A stretch of 64,000 nt of DNA from Virgisporangium aurantiacum (GCF_016863635.1 NZ_BOPG01000056.1:62001-126000); one strand, 5' to 3'. Shown: positions 40,165-49,557, counted from the stretch's first letter. A program made the numbers and translations. Notes: generated from the sequence alone by a model not told the origin.

Positions 40165-42396
40165 ATGTCCACTCTCGCGCCCAACCGCCCGGAGCCGCCG
40201 TCGCGTGACGCGGCTGCCAAGGCCGAACCCGGCCCGCTCGGGCGGATCGCCCGGGTCGCCTACCGGCGCCGCGGCCGCGTGCTGCTGGCGTGGCTCGCCG
40301 CGCTGGCCATCGCGGTCGGCCTCTCGGTGGCCTTCGGCGGCGACTTCAACGCCGACTACTCGGCGCCCGGTTCCGACTCGAGCGCCGCGCAGGACCTGCT
40401 GGAGAACCGCTTCCCGAGCGAGTCCGGCGCCACGATCGACTTCGTGGTGCGCGCCGACGGCGGCGTCGAGGCCGCAAAGTCTGCGGTCGACGGCCTGCTC
40501 GCCGAGATGAAGGGCCTGCCGCACGTCGCGGGCGTCCCCGATCCCTACACCACGCCGGGGTCGATCTCACCGGACGGGCGCACGCTCGTCACGCAGATCC
40601 GGTTGGACGTCACCAACCCCGACGACATGCCGGTCGCCGACACCCAGCGGCTGCTCGACGCCGCGAAGGCCGCCAGCACCGACGGCCTGACGGTCGCCCT
40701 CGGCGGCCAGCCGGTGCAGCAGGCGGAGCAGGGCGAGGTCGGTTCGGAGATGATCGGCCTGCTGGCCGCCGCCCTGATCCTGCTGATCACGTTCGGCACC
40801 GTGGTCGCCGCCGGCCTGCCGATCCTCGTGGCGGTCGCCGGGCTCGCCGTCAGCAGCATGCTCACCGGCGTGCTCCTGCTGCTGGTCGACGCGCCGGACT
40901 GGTCGACCTCGCTGGCCACGATGATGGGCATCGGTATCGGCATCGACTACGTGCTGCTCATGGTCACCCGGTTCCGGGAGTGGCGGACGGCCGGCCTCGA
41001 CCCCGAGGCGGCCACCGTGGCCACGCTCGACACCGCCGGGCGTGCGGTGCTCGTCGCCGGCGGCAGCGTGATGGTCAGCATGCTCGGCCTGTTCGCGATG
41101 GGCCTGTCGTTCATGCGTGGCGCCTCGCTGGTCACGATCCTCGCGGTCTTCGTGGTGATGGTCGCGAGCATGACGCTGTTCCCGGCGCTGCTCGGCTACC
41201 TCGGCCGGCACGTCGACCGGCTGCGCCTCCCGATCGGCCGCCGCCGCACTGAAGTTGCGGTCAACGGTCACGTCGAGCCGAGCCGCGGCTGGCTGGCCTG
41301 GAGCGGGCTGATCGAGCGGCACCGACTGCTCGCCGCCGGTGCCGGCGTCGCCATCCTGCTCGCGCTCGCCGCACCGTTCCTCGGCGTCCGCTTCGGCTTC
41401 CCCGACGCCGGCAACGCCCAGGCGGAGACGTCCGGTCGGCAGGCCTACGACATGCAGACCGCGGCCTTCGGCCCGGGCGCGAACGGCCCGCTGGTGCTGG
41501 TGATGGAGAACCCCACCGACGCCGCGCTCACCCGGCTCAGCCAGGCCGTCAAGGACACGACCGGGGTCGCGGCGGTCGCGCCGGCCCGGCTCAACCCCGC
41601 CGGTGACACCGCCGTGGTCGTGGTCATCCCGACGACCGGGCCGCAGGCCGCCGGCACCGAGGACCTCGTGCACCGGCTGCGCGACGACGTCATCCCCGGC
41701 ACCGGCTCGAACGCCTACGTGGGCGGCCTGACCGCCACCTCGATCGACAGCACCGAGAACGTCGCCGACAAGCTGCCGCTGCTCGTCGGTGGTGTGGTGC
41801 TGCTGTCGATGTTGCTCCTGCTGGTCGCGTTCCGCAGCGTCGCGGTCGCGCTCAAGGCGGCGGCGATGAACCTGCTGTCGGTGGCCGCCGCGTACGGCGT
41901 GGTGGCCTACGTCCTGCAGGGCGGCTGGGCCGGTCAGCTGATCGGCATCGACACCGAGACCCCGCTGCCGTCGTTCGTCCCGGTGCTGATGTTCGCGGTG
42001 CTGTTCGGGCTGTCGATGGACTACGAGGTCTTCCTGGTCAGCCGGATGCGGGAGGCATGGGTGCGCACCGGCGACAACCGCCGCGCGGTCACCGAGGGCC
42101 TGGCCGGCACGGGTCGCGTCATCACCGCGGCGGCGGCGATCATGATCGCGGTGTTCGCGGCGTTCGTCCCGAGCCCCGACGTCATCCTCAAGGTGATCGG
42201 CGTCGGCATGGCCGCCGCGATCCTGATCGACGCGACGGTGGTGCGCCTGCTCCTGGTGCCGGCCGTCATGCACATCCTCGGCAAGGCCAACTGGTGGATG
42301 CCGGGCTGGCTGGCGAAGCGCCTGCCCGAGTTCAACGTCGAGGGCCGGCCCCAGGACCACCTGCCGGTGGCCGAGAAGGAGCCAGCCCTCGTCTAG
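40165..42396 (+). CDS. MMPL-family RND-type transporter
   Basis: The 743-residue exporter has twelve membrane helices in two homologous halves, each with a periplasmic loop after the first helix. GIGIGIDYVLLMVTRFREW (first half) and FGLSMDYEVFLVSRMREAW (second half) carry the Asp-Tyr pairs of the proton relay. Family members export lipids, siderophores or hydrophobic drugs across the membrane using proton-motive force. AAGGACGGGG lies just before the ATG. It is divergent from its likely TetR repressor and ends 16 bp from the convergent L,D-transpeptidase. Confidence 0.9.
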   Translation: MSTLAPNRPEPPSRDAAAKAEPGPLGRIARVAYRRRGRVLLAWLAALAIAVGLSVAFGGDFNADYSAPGSDSSAAQDLLENRFPSESGATIDFVVRADGGVEAAKSAVDGLLAEMKGLPHVAGVPDPYTTPGSISPDGRTLVTQIRLDVTNPDDMPVADTQRLLDAAKAASTDGLTVALGGQPVQQAEQGEVGSEMIGLLAAALILLITFGTVVAAGLPILVAVAGLAVSSMLTGVLLLLVDAPDWSTSLATMMGIGIGIDYVLLMVTRFREWRTAGLDPEAATVATLDTAGRAVLVAGGSVMVSMLGLFAMGLSFMRGASLVTILAVFVVMVASMTLFPALLGYLGRHVDRLRLPIGRRRTEVAVNGHVEPSRGWLAWSGLIERHRLLAAGAGVAILLALAAPFLGVRFGFPDAGNAQAETSGRQAYDMQTAAFGPGANGPLVLVMENPTDAALTRLSQAVKDTTGVAAVAPARLNPAGDTAVVVVIPTTGPQAAGTEDLVHRLRDDVIPGTGSNAYVGGLTATSIDSTENVADKLPLLVGGVVLLSMLLLLVAFRSVAVALKAAAMNLLSVAAAYGVVAYVLQGGWAGQLIGIDTETPLPSFVPVLMFAVLFGLSMDYEVFLVSRMREAWVRTGDNRRAVTEGLAGTGRVITAAAAIMIAVFAAFVPSPDVILKVIGVGMAAAILIDATVVRLLLVPAVMHILGKANWWMPGWLAKRLPEFNVEGRPQDHLPVAEKEPALV

Positions 42397-42412
42397 AAAG
42401 CGTGCGTGGCGC

Positions 42413-43675
42413 TCAGCTCGGCGACGAGCTGGGCGTCACGCCCGTTCCGCTGCCCGGCGTGCCGGACTTCTGCAGCGCACTGCCCTTCTGGAACTCCTCC
42501 CACGACAGGTTCCACGCGGTCCAGCCGTCGCCGCCGGGGAGCTTCTCCTCGGTTCCCTTGACGGTCACCGGGTCGCCGACGCGGGTCCAGTTGTAGACCC
42601 ACGCGGCGTTGTCGGTCGCCACGTTCACGCAGCCGTGCGAGACGTTGCGTTTGCCCTGGTCGGCAACTGACCACGGAGCCGCGTGGATGAACTGGCCGCT
42701 CCAGGTGAGGCGCTCGGCGAACTGGATGTCGGTGCGGTACCCGTCGGCCGAGTTGGCCGGCACGCCGTACGTGGAGGAGTCGAACACCGTCTTCTCCAGC
42801 CGTTCGATGATCACCATCGTGCCCGACATCGACGGGTTGGCCGTCTTGCCGAGGCTCACCGGCATCTGCTTGACCACCTGGCCGTCCTGGGTGGCCACCA
42901 GTTGCTTGGTGGCGTTGTCGACCTCGATCGAGCGGCGCACCTTGTCGATGCCGGCCTTGATCGTGATGTCGGTCTCGCCGAACCGGCCGTCGCCGAGCGG
43001 CAGGCCGCCGAGCCCGAGCCGGACCTTCAACTGGGTGCCCGGCTGCCAGTACTCCTTGGGCCGGTACTCCACCTGGATGTCGCTGTCCCAGTGCCAGACG
43101 CCCTCCTGGGCCGGCTCGCTGGTGACGAACAGCCGCTTCTCGACGATGGCCTTCTGGTCCTTGCCCTTGACCCCACCGTTGCGGAACTCCACGACGATCG
43201 GCATGGCCTGCCCGTACGTCTGGATGTTGTCGGACATGAAGATCTGGGCGCCCATGCGGTTGCCCGGGCGGGCCATGGTGGTGAAGTTGACCGTCTTCTC
43301 GACGGCCTTGCCCTTCTCGTCGGCGGCCTTCACCACGGCCTTGTACTGCGTCGTGTACTTGAGCGGCGACGCCGGCACCCACGACGTCCCGTCGGCGCGC
43401 ATCGCGCCCGTGACGGCCGCGCCGGTGGAGTCGGCCAGCGTCACCTCCGAAACCTTGCCCCCCGTGGCCTTGACCTCGATCTCCGCCGAGACCGGTACGT
43501 CGGTCGCGGCCTCTGCCGGTGTGACGGCCAGGTCGACGGCGGCCTTCTTGTCGCCGTCGTCACCGCCCTGTCCGTTCCAGCTGTTCTTGTCTTTCGAGCA
43601 GGCCGCGCCGCCGGCCAGCACCACGGTGATGGCGGCCGCCGCGGCGATCGCCCGTCGGATCTGAGTTCGGCTCAC
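42413..43675 (-). CDS. lipoprotein L,D-transpeptidase with Ig-like domains
   Basis: The 420-residue enzyme has a lipoprotein signal (VVLAGGAACSKD, lipid Cys at the C) and two Ig-like domains. A C-terminal YkuD domain follows, with the catalytic set in HAAPWSVADQGKRNVSHGCV and VYNWTRVGDPVTV. It makes 3-3 crosslinks between meso-diaminopimelate residues of peptidoglycan, as LdtMt2 does in mycobacteria. GTG at 43675 (or TTG at 43678) lacks a clear ribosome-binding site; CAGTAT is 6 bases upstream. The Ser/Pro-rich C-terminal tail is unusual but probably flexible. Confidence 0.92.
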   Translation of the reverse strand: MSRTQIRRAIAAAAAITVVLAGGAACSKDKNSWNGQGGDDGDKKAAVDLAVTPAEAATDVPVSAEIEVKATGGKVSEVTLADSTGAAVTGAMRADGTSWVPASPLKYTTQYKAVVKAADEKGKAVEKTVNFTTMARPGNRMGAQIFMSDNIQTYGQAMPIVVEFRNGGVKGKDQKAIVEKRLFVTSEPAQEGVWHWDSDIQVEYRPKEYWQPGTQLKVRLGLGGLPLGDGRFGETDITIKAGIDKVRRSIEVDNATKQLVATQDGQVVKQMPVSLGKTANPSMSGTMVIIERLEKTVFDSSTYGVPANSADGYRTDIQFAERLTWSGQFIHAAPWSVADQGKRNVSHGCVNVATDNAAWVYNWTRVGDPVTVKGTEEKLPGGDGWTAWNLSWEEFQKGSALQKSGTPGSGTGVTPSSSPS

Positions 43676-43683
43676 CAACCCAT

Positions 43684-43718
43684 ACTGCCCCGTTCGCCCA
43701 AGAGACGAACGGGGCAGT
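43684..43718 (-). terminator. hairpin between LVIVD and L,D-transpeptidase genes
   Basis: ACTGCCCCGTTCG and CGAACGGGGCAGT form a 13-bp perfect stem with a 9-base loop, 18 bases after the LVIVD stop. One arm overlaps the candidate CAGTAT -10 box of the next gene. Confidence 0.65.
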
Positions 43719-43735
43719 CACTCCACTACCGGGTG

Positions 43736-45241
43736 TTACCAGCCCCAGTAGGACGGCTGAGTCTGGGTGTTGAGCTCGGGAATCCGGTTGATCTTGGCGG
43801 TGAAGACCCGCCAGTCGGTCACCTCGAGGACGTCGAGCCCCTTGGTGATGTCGTTCGAGTAGATGTAGCCGTTGTACCAGTACGCCGACCACGCGCCGCC
43901 GGTGACGAGCGCGGTGTCCGAGATCGGACCCCGCTCCCACCAGGCGATCTCCCGCGGCCGCGACGAGTCGGTGAAGTCGAACACCGAGACGCCACCCTGG
44001 TACCACGCCTGCACCATGAGGTCACCGAGGATCACCGGCACGATCGAGCCGTTGTGCGCCACGCAGTTCTCGGTGGCGGCGTTGATCCGCGGGATCTTGT
44101 AGTAGCTCTTGAACACGAGCTGCCGGCTGTCACCGCGGCCGACGATGTCGTAGATGCCGTTGCCGCCACGGGTCGGGCCGGCGGCCTCGGTGCACTGGGC
44201 CTGCGTGCCGCCACCGAGTTCGTCGGTGAAGACGACCTTCGTGCCGAGCTGGTTGAACGTCGCCGAGTGCCAGAACGCGAAGTTCACCGTGTCACGCACG
44301 CGGCTGATGACGCGCGGCTGCTCGGGATCGGCGATGTCGATCAGGATGCCGTCACCCATGCAGGCACCGGCCATGAGCTTCTTCACCGGGTACGCGGTGA
44401 GGTCGTGGCAGCCCGACGTGACGCGGCTGTAGTTGCCCGTGGGGTTGCCACCGTCCGGGAACAGCACCGGGGTGGAGATCAGCGCCGCCGCGGTCGGATT
44501 GCGCACCGGGACCTTGATGATCGAGATCAGGTCGTGCGGCGGCTGGCAGTCCGGGAACGTGGCGTCGGGGGCGTACGAGGACACGTAGATGTAGACGTTT
44601 CCGCGGTTGCCGGGCACCAGCGTGTGGGTGTGCGAGCCGCAGTTCGTCTCGATCGACTTGATGTACTGCGGGTTGCTCTTGTCGCTGATGTCGAAGATCT
44701 TCATGCCCTCCCACGATTCCTTGATCGTGGCAGAGGTCGCGGTGCTCGCGCAGGAGTCGTCGGAGCGCGGCGAGTCGGTCGAGAGGAACAGCAGGTTGCC
44801 GTAGACCGAGACGTCGTTCTGCGAGCCGGGGCACGACACCAGGCTGACCTCGGCGGGGCTCCGCGGGTTCGAGATGTCGTAGATCGTGAAGCCGTTGTAG
44901 TTGCCGGCGAAGGCGTACTTGCCCTGGAAGGCGATGTCGGAGTTGGTCGCGGTGGCGGCCGGGCCGAGCTTCGGCCGGTTCGTGACCAGGCGCATGTTCG
45001 GTGAACTGCGGATCTCGTCGACACCGGGGATGTCGGCCGCCGAGGTGTCGATCGACACCGCTTCGCCGCTGGGCAGGCAGACGGTGGAGACGACGTCGGC
45101 GACGCAGTCGTCTGTGGTCGGGCTGGCCGCGGCAGGAGTGAGGGCCGGAGCTACGGCACCGAGAGCGACCACGACGGCGGCGCTTGCCGTGAAGCCGAAG
45201 GATCTCAGTCGTCGCAGCCCTCGTGGGGTGGTAGCGAGCAT
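43736..45241 (-). CDS. secreted LVIVD-repeat beta-propeller protein
   Basis: The 501-residue exported protein has a signal peptide (SFGFTASAAVVVALGAVAPA, cleavage near TPAAA). Repeated beta-propeller units follow, such as FAGNYNGFTIYDISNPRSP, GMKIFDISDKSNPQYI and GGVSVFDFTDSSRPREIAWW. LVIVD-repeat proteins are found in the cell envelope of many bacteria and are of unknown function. Several Cys pairs suggest disulfides. AAGGGG lies 8 bases before the ATG. It is divergent from a DUF305 gene, a pairing I recall from other actinobacteria. Confidence 0.8.
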   Translation of the reverse strand: MLATTPRGLRRLRSFGFTASAAVVVALGAVAPALTPAAASPTTDDCVADVVSTVCLPSGEAVSIDTSAADIPGVDEIRSSPNMRLVTNRPKLGPAATATNSDIAFQGKYAFAGNYNGFTIYDISNPRSPAEVSLVSCPGSQNDVSVYGNLLFLSTDSPRSDDSCASTATSATIKESWEGMKIFDISDKSNPQYIKSIETNCGSHTHTLVPGNRGNVYIYVSSYAPDATFPDCQPPHDLISIIKVPVRNPTAAALISTPVLFPDGGNPTGNYSRVTSGCHDLTAYPVKKLMAGACMGDGILIDIADPEQPRVISRVRDTVNFAFWHSATFNQLGTKVVFTDELGGGTQAQCTEAAGPTRGGNGIYDIVGRGDSRQLVFKSYYKIPRINAATENCVAHNGSIVPVILGDLMVQAWYQGGVSVFDFTDSSRPREIAWWERGPISDTALVTGGAWSAYWYNGYIYSNDITKGLDVLEVTDWRVFTAKINRIPELNTQTQPSYWGW

Positions 45242-45307
45242 GATCAACCCCTTTGTTGAGAGCAAGGTTAGGACAGGCTATCGCTCTCCTTCGATCCCCC
45301 GGGCGGG

Positions 45308-45323
45308 TGTGACCTGGGTCACT
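45308..45323. promoter_or_regulatory. CRP-family binding site in the LVIVD/DUF305 control region
   Basis: TGTGACCTGGGTCACT matches 9 of 10 positions of the CRP/GlxR consensus TGTGA-N6-TCACA. Its centre is about 44 bases upstream of the presumed leaderless DUF305 start, near a class II activator position. A related site precedes dctA. Confidence 0.55.
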
Positions 45324-45347
45324 GAACAAAGTTTGTCGATGGGCGGA

Positions 45348-45353
45348 TAGCGT
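45348..45353 (+). promoter_or_regulatory. -10 box of the DUF305 gene, leaderless type
   Basis: TAGCGT lies 6 bases before the ATG; the same hexamer and spacing occur at 52044. Confidence 0.5.
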
Positions 45354-45359
45354 GGCGAG

Positions 45360-46046
45360 ATGCCCACCCCGCACCGACCGAACCGCCGCCTGCTGATCGC
45401 GGTCGCAGCCGGTGCGGCCGCGCTCGTCGTCGCGGCGGTCGCGGCCACGGCGGGCGGCGGCGGTTCAGGGGAGACGGGCGTGAGCGCATCGAAGACACCG
45501 TCGACCTCGCCGGTTCCCGTGGTGGTGCCCGGCCGGCCGGGCGAGTCGGCGTCGACGGTCATGTCGAACGAGCTCACGGTGCCCGACGGCACCGCCTACA
45601 ACCTGCCCGACGTCTACTTCATGCGGATGATGATCCCGCACCACACGCAGGCGCTGGAGATGGCCGTCCTGGCGGCGGGCCGCACCAACCACCCCCAGAT
45701 CCTGGCGATCGCCGACCGGGTGCGCGCCGCCCAGCTACCCGAGATCGCGGTGATGCGGAGCTGGCTGGCGGCCCGCGGACTGCCGTTCGACGACCCCGGC
45801 CACGATCACGCGACGATGCCGGGCATGCAGTCGGCCGACCGGATCAAGGACCTCACCGCCGCCCGCGGCGACGCCTTCGACCGCCTCTTCATCGACCTGA
45901 TGATCAGCCACCACCAGGGCGCTGTGAAGATGGCCACCGACGTGCTGGGCGCCGGCCGCAACGAGCAGATCGGCGAGATGGCCAACAACATCGCGACGGA
46001 GCAGACCGTCGAGATCAACCGGATGCGCGAGGCGTTCCCCGCATAG
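45360..46046 (+). CDS. DUF305 family membrane-anchored or exported protein
   Basis: The 228-residue protein has an N-terminal hydrophobic segment (LLIAVAAGAAALVVAAVAAT) acting as signal or anchor, then a Ser/Thr/Pro linker. Two four-helix DUF305 halves carry MMIPHHTQALEMAVLA and LMISHHQGAVKMATDV. The paired His-His motifs are thought to bind metal, often copper, in related proteins. It has a divergent LVIVD neighbour and ends 1 base from the convergent PAS protein. Confidence 0.85.
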   Translation: MPTPHRPNRRLLIAVAAGAAALVVAAVAATAGGGGSGETGVSASKTPSTSPVPVVVPGRPGESASTVMSNELTVPDGTAYNLPDVYFMRMMIPHHTQALEMAVLAAGRTNHPQILAIADRVRAAQLPEIAVMRSWLAARGLPFDDPGHDHATMPGMQSADRIKDLTAARGDAFDRLFIDLMISHHQGAVKMATDVLGAGRNEQIGEMANNIATEQTVEINRMREAFPA

Positions 46047-46047
46047 A

Positions 46048-47865
46048 TCAGCGGAACTTGTTCGACGAGTTGTGGCGGTTCTGGCCGGCCGGCCGGGTCC
46101 GCAGCGCCTGCCGGATCTCCTCCTCGTGGCGCTGGCTCTCGACGGTGGCGTCGCGCAGCGTCAGGACGTAGCCGCGCACCATTCGGTCGTCGCGCAGGTC
46201 GCGGCAACTCACCTCGACCACCACGCGGCTCCCGTTGGCGCGGCGCAGGTTCCAGGTGTCGCGCACGCCGTCGGGGCCGCTGTTGTCGCGGGCCTGCGCG
46301 ATGGTCAGCTCGATGCCGGCGAGTTCGTCGTCGGTCACCAGGTCGCTGAGCCGGCCCGACGGCGGTAGCGGCAGGCCCAGTTCGCGGCCCAGCGCCGGGC
46401 TGGCGTACCGGATCGTGTCGTCCTCGTCGACCACCAGCACGACGTCGCTCGTGTTCTGGATGACGGTGCGCAGGTAGTTGTCGCTGTCGCGGCGGTTGAT
46501 GGCCTCGGTCAGCCGGATCCGTTCCAGCGCCAGCCGGGCCTCGGCGGCCAGCACCTCCACGGCGTCCCGCGCGATCAGCAGGACCCGCCGGTCGGCACCG
46601 ATGGTGACGGCACCGCCCACCTTTCCGGGATCCACCGCACCGCGCGGCCGGGGCAGGATCGGGCACTCCAGCGCGTCGGCGAAACCGGCCAGTTCGGCCT
46701 GCGCCTCGGCGGCCAGGTCGGCCACCGGCACGATCCGGGTGGTCGCCCCCTCGACGGGTTCACCGGCGAGGAACACGCTGTGCTGCGTCCCCTTGGGCAT
46801 GAGCCCGGCGACCGCGACCCGCACCGCCGCGAACACCTCGGCCTGCGCGGTGGCCGCGACGAGCGCGCCGCCGGCCTGCCGGAGCCCGGTCTCCCGCAGC
46901 ACGGCCTGGCGGTGCGCGCCCACGACGTCGGCGAGCAGCGTGAACACCAGGACGTAGATCCCCACCGAGACGATCGCGATCATCACGCCGTCGACGATGC
47001 CGCCGGACAACGACTCGATGAGGAGGATCACCGGCGGCACCGCCAGCGACACCGCGATCAGCACCATCCAGCGGCGGCTCATGCCCGGGGTGCGGGGCGG
47101 CAGCGGCGTCGTGAGGTCGACCATCGACGGGTGCAGCGCCGCCGCGCCCCAGGCACCGTAGAGCACCAGGTAGCCGATGTTGGCCGGGCCGTCCTCCCAG
47201 CCCTGGCCGGCCATCGTGGCGAACGCGTACGCGATGTCGCCCGCCAGGCTGGCCACCGCGCCGATCATGATCAGGATGACCGACCAGTTCCGCGGCATCG
47301 CCAGGACCAGCCGGCCGGCGACGGCGAGGATCAGCAGGTCACCGAGCAGGAACCCGGCGATCGAGTACCGGTCGGCGGCGGCGAGCGTGCTGTGCCGCAG
47401 CACCGGGCTCGCCACCAGCACCCACACGATCAGGCCGATGGCACAGGTGGCCGTCAGCGTGCCGACCAGTCCCAGCCGGTCCCGCAGCACCACGCTGACC
47501 CGCGTCAACCCGAGCAGACCGCCCGTGACCAGCGGAACCATCAGCATGTAGGTGGTGTCGGACAGGGTGAGGAAGATGCCCTCCCGCTGGCCGTCGAGCG
47601 CGTACAGCGCGTCGCCGACGGCACCGCAGAGGATCGTTCCGCCGAGCAGGTACCAGGGCAACCGCCGGGCCGGCCGGTTGCGATGCACCCCGACCACCAC
47701 CGCGACCGCGCCGATGACGCCGATCAGGGGCCAGCCGGCACCGCCCCACTCCGGAACTACGAGCAGGTGAGCGCCGACCACCACCATCGGGATCACGTAG
47801 GCAGCAACGATCCTCCCGGGTACGGGTGCGTCAGCGGGCTTCACCACTTTTGGTCTACCAACCAC
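46048..47865 (-). CDS. multi-pass membrane protein with PAS domain and no output domain
   Basis: The 605-residue protein has about ten membrane helices in residues 15-300, then a GAF-like segment (335-435). A PAS domain follows (TVIQNTSDVVLVVDEDDTIRY near 455 to about 575). It ends soon after in a basic tail, RPAGQNRHNSSNKFR. Related actinobacterial proteins continue into GGDEF-EAL or kinase domains; here the reading stops cleanly. It could be a natural sensor partner or a truncated relic. The start GTG at 47865 is the earliest; an alternative GTG lies about 20 bases downstream. Confidence 0.6.
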   Translation of the reverse strand: MVGRPKVVKPADAPVPGRIVAAYVIPMVVVGAHLLVVPEWGGAGWPLIGVIGAVAVVVGVHRNRPARRLPWYLLGGTILCGAVGDALYALDGQREGIFLTLSDTTYMLMVPLVTGGLLGLTRVSVVLRDRLGLVGTLTATCAIGLIVWVLVASPVLRHSTLAAADRYSIAGFLLGDLLILAVAGRLVLAMPRNWSVILIMIGAVASLAGDIAYAFATMAGQGWEDGPANIGYLVLYGAWGAAALHPSMVDLTTPLPPRTPGMSRRWMVLIAVSLAVPPVILLIESLSGGIVDGVMIAIVSVGIYVLVFTLLADVVGAHRQAVLRETGLRQAGGALVAATAQAEVFAAVRVAVAGLMPKGTQHSVFLAGEPVEGATTRIVPVADLAAEAQAELAGFADALECPILPRPRGAVDPGKVGGAVTIGADRRVLLIARDAVEVLAAEARLALERIRLTEAINRRDSDNYLRTVIQNTSDVVLVVDEDDTIRYASPALGRELGLPLPPSGRLSDLVTDDELAGIELTIAQARDNSGPDGVRDTWNLRRANGSRVVVEVSCRDLRDDRMVRGYVLTLRDATVESQRHEEEIRQALRTRPAGQNRHNSSNKFR

Positions 47866-47914
47866 ACAGGTGGATGTCTATCACCCGCACGGGCGGACAG
47901 TCACGACCCGGAAC

Positions 47915-49465
47915 TCACCGTGCGGGTGGCGGAACCACCGCTGTGCCGCCCGCCGACGGGGTGCACGGTGCGCCGTCGAGGGTGAACCGGGTGGGCGGAA
48001 CGGGCCCGGCGGACGCCGTACCGGTCAACGCCAGTTGCCGGGTGCCACCCGCCTCCAACGGCCGGTCGCCGTGCAGCGTCACGTCCTCGCCGCGCTGGTC
48101 GAAGCGCAGCCCGCCGGCGTCGGTGATGCGCTGGCCGACGGGCAGCGCGAACTCCAGCGACCAGGCGTCGAGCCGCGCCCGGCCGGTGTTCGTGATCGCC
48201 ATCTCGGCCGTGAACGTCCCGCCGCTGGCCGGGTTGGCCACGTACCGGGTGGCGCAGCCGCCGCTCGGCGTCGCCGCCGCACCCGACGGTCCCTCCGCCC
48301 GGTCCTGCGCGACCCGGGCACCCGCGACGGCCGCGCCCAGCGTGGCCAGCCCGACGATCACGGCGAGCCCGGCGCTGGCGACCACCCGGCGGATGGAGAA
48401 CCGCCCGATCGAGATGCGTTCGGAGAGGTAGCTGTTGACCAGCCGGTGGCGGTGCGGCAGTCGGGGCCGCACCGGCTGGGTGGCGTCACCCGCGTCACCG
48501 GCGGCACCGGCGTCACCCACCGCCGGGCCGGCGGCGCGGCGCGCGGGCCGCGAGGCGGCGCGGGAGGCCGCGCGGGAGGCGGCGCGCGAGGCCGCGCGCG
48601 GGGCCGGGTTCGTCAACGGAGCCGCCTCCATGGAACCGACCGCCGGCAGCGTCACCGCCACCCCGGCCGCCTCACCCAGCACCACCGCCGCGTACAGGCT
48701 CGACGGCCGCTCGTCCGGGTCCTTGCTCAGGCACTGGTCGCACAGTTCCGCCACGTCGTCGGGCAGGCCCGGTATCGGCGGCAGCGGCGCCGGCGGCAGC
48801 TCGCGGTGCGCGGTGACCAGGTCGGTCGCGGTGTAGGCCGGCCACGGCAGGGACCCCGTGAGGCACTGGTAGAGCAGGATGCCCAGCGCGTAGACGTCCG
48901 TCGCCGGCGCCGCCGGACGCCCGACGAAGCGCTCCGGCGCGACGTAGGCCGGCGTGCCGAGCAGCTCGTCGCCATGATCGTCGAGCTCGCCGACGGCGGC
49001 GGCGATGCCGAAGTCGACCACCTTGACCCCGGTGCGGGCGAGCATGATGTTGCCCGGCTTGACGTCGCGGTGCACCACGCCGCTCGCGTGCGCGGCGGCG
49101 AGCGCGGCGGCCACCTCGGCGGCGATGCCGACCGCCGTGCGCCAGTGCATCGTGTCGCTCTCCTGGCGCACCGCGAGGGTGTCGCCGTGCACGAGCTCCA
49201 TCACGATGTACGGCACCTTGCCGCGCCGTCCCTGGCGCGACTCGCCGAAGTCGTACACGCCGGCCACGTTCGGGTGGGCGAGCCGGGCCGCGACCCGGGC
49301 CTCGGCCTTGATGCGTTCGCGGGACTCCCGCCCGCTGAAACTCGGCCCGAGCAGTTTGACCGCCACCTGCCGGCCGAGAACGAGATCCTGCGCGCGCCAG
49401 ACCACCGCCATGCCGCCGGTACCGAGCTCCTTCTCGAGCCGGTACCGCCTACCCAGCGTGCGCAC
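47915..49465 (-). CDS. transmembrane Ser/Thr protein kinase with extracellular CBM2-like domain
   Basis: The 516-residue protein has a kinase domain (8-275) with G-loop LGTGGMAVVWRA, K37, catalytic D134 in HRDVKPGN, DFGIA and the APE end in GTPAYVAPE. Then come an Ala/Ser/Arg repeat (290-310), one membrane helix (361-386) and a C-terminal domain (404-503). That domain, with TFTAEMAITNTGRARLDAWS and TRFTLDGAPC, resembles cellulose-binding CBM2, including flanking Cys. It may couple polysaccharide or wall binding to phosphorylation. GTG at 49465 has GGGGGG upstream; the longer ORF start is unlikely. Confidence 0.85.
   Translation of the reverse strand: MRTLGRRYRLEKELGTGGMAVVWRAQDLVLGRQVAVKLLGPSFSGRESRERIKAEARVAARLAHPNVAGVYDFGESRQGRRGKVPYIVMELVHGDTLAVRQESDTMHWRTAVGIAAEVAAALAAAHASGVVHRDVKPGNIMLARTGVKVVDFGIAAAVGELDDHGDELLGTPAYVAPERFVGRPAAPATDVYALGILLYQCLTGSLPWPAYTATDLVTAHRELPPAPLPPIPGLPDDVAELCDQCLSKDPDERPSSLYAAVVLGEAAGVAVTLPAVGSMEAAPLTNPAPRAASRAASRAASRAASRPARRAAGPAVGDAGAAGDAGDATQPVRPRLPHRHRLVNSYLSERISIGRFSIRRVVASAGLAVIVGLATLGAAVAGARVAQDRAEGPSGAAATPSGGCATRYVANPASGGTFTAEMAITNTGRARLDAWSLEFALPVGQRITDAGGLRFDQRGEDVTLHGDRPLEAGGTRQLALTGTASAGPVPPTRFTLDGAPCTPSAGGTAVVPPPAR
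48548..48595. repeat. 4 x 12-bp tandem repeat in the kinase juxtamembrane region
   Basis: Four tandem units encode AASR AASR AASR AASR with small synonymous differences. The repeat is short and in frame, and may vary between strains. Confidence 0.7.
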
Positions 49466-49557
49466 CGCACCCCCCAGCCGAGCCGCCTCGGACCGATGAT
49501 CGCGTACCCCGGCCCCTCGAGAACGAAACTCGGTCCACCCGCGGGTGGAACTGAGAT

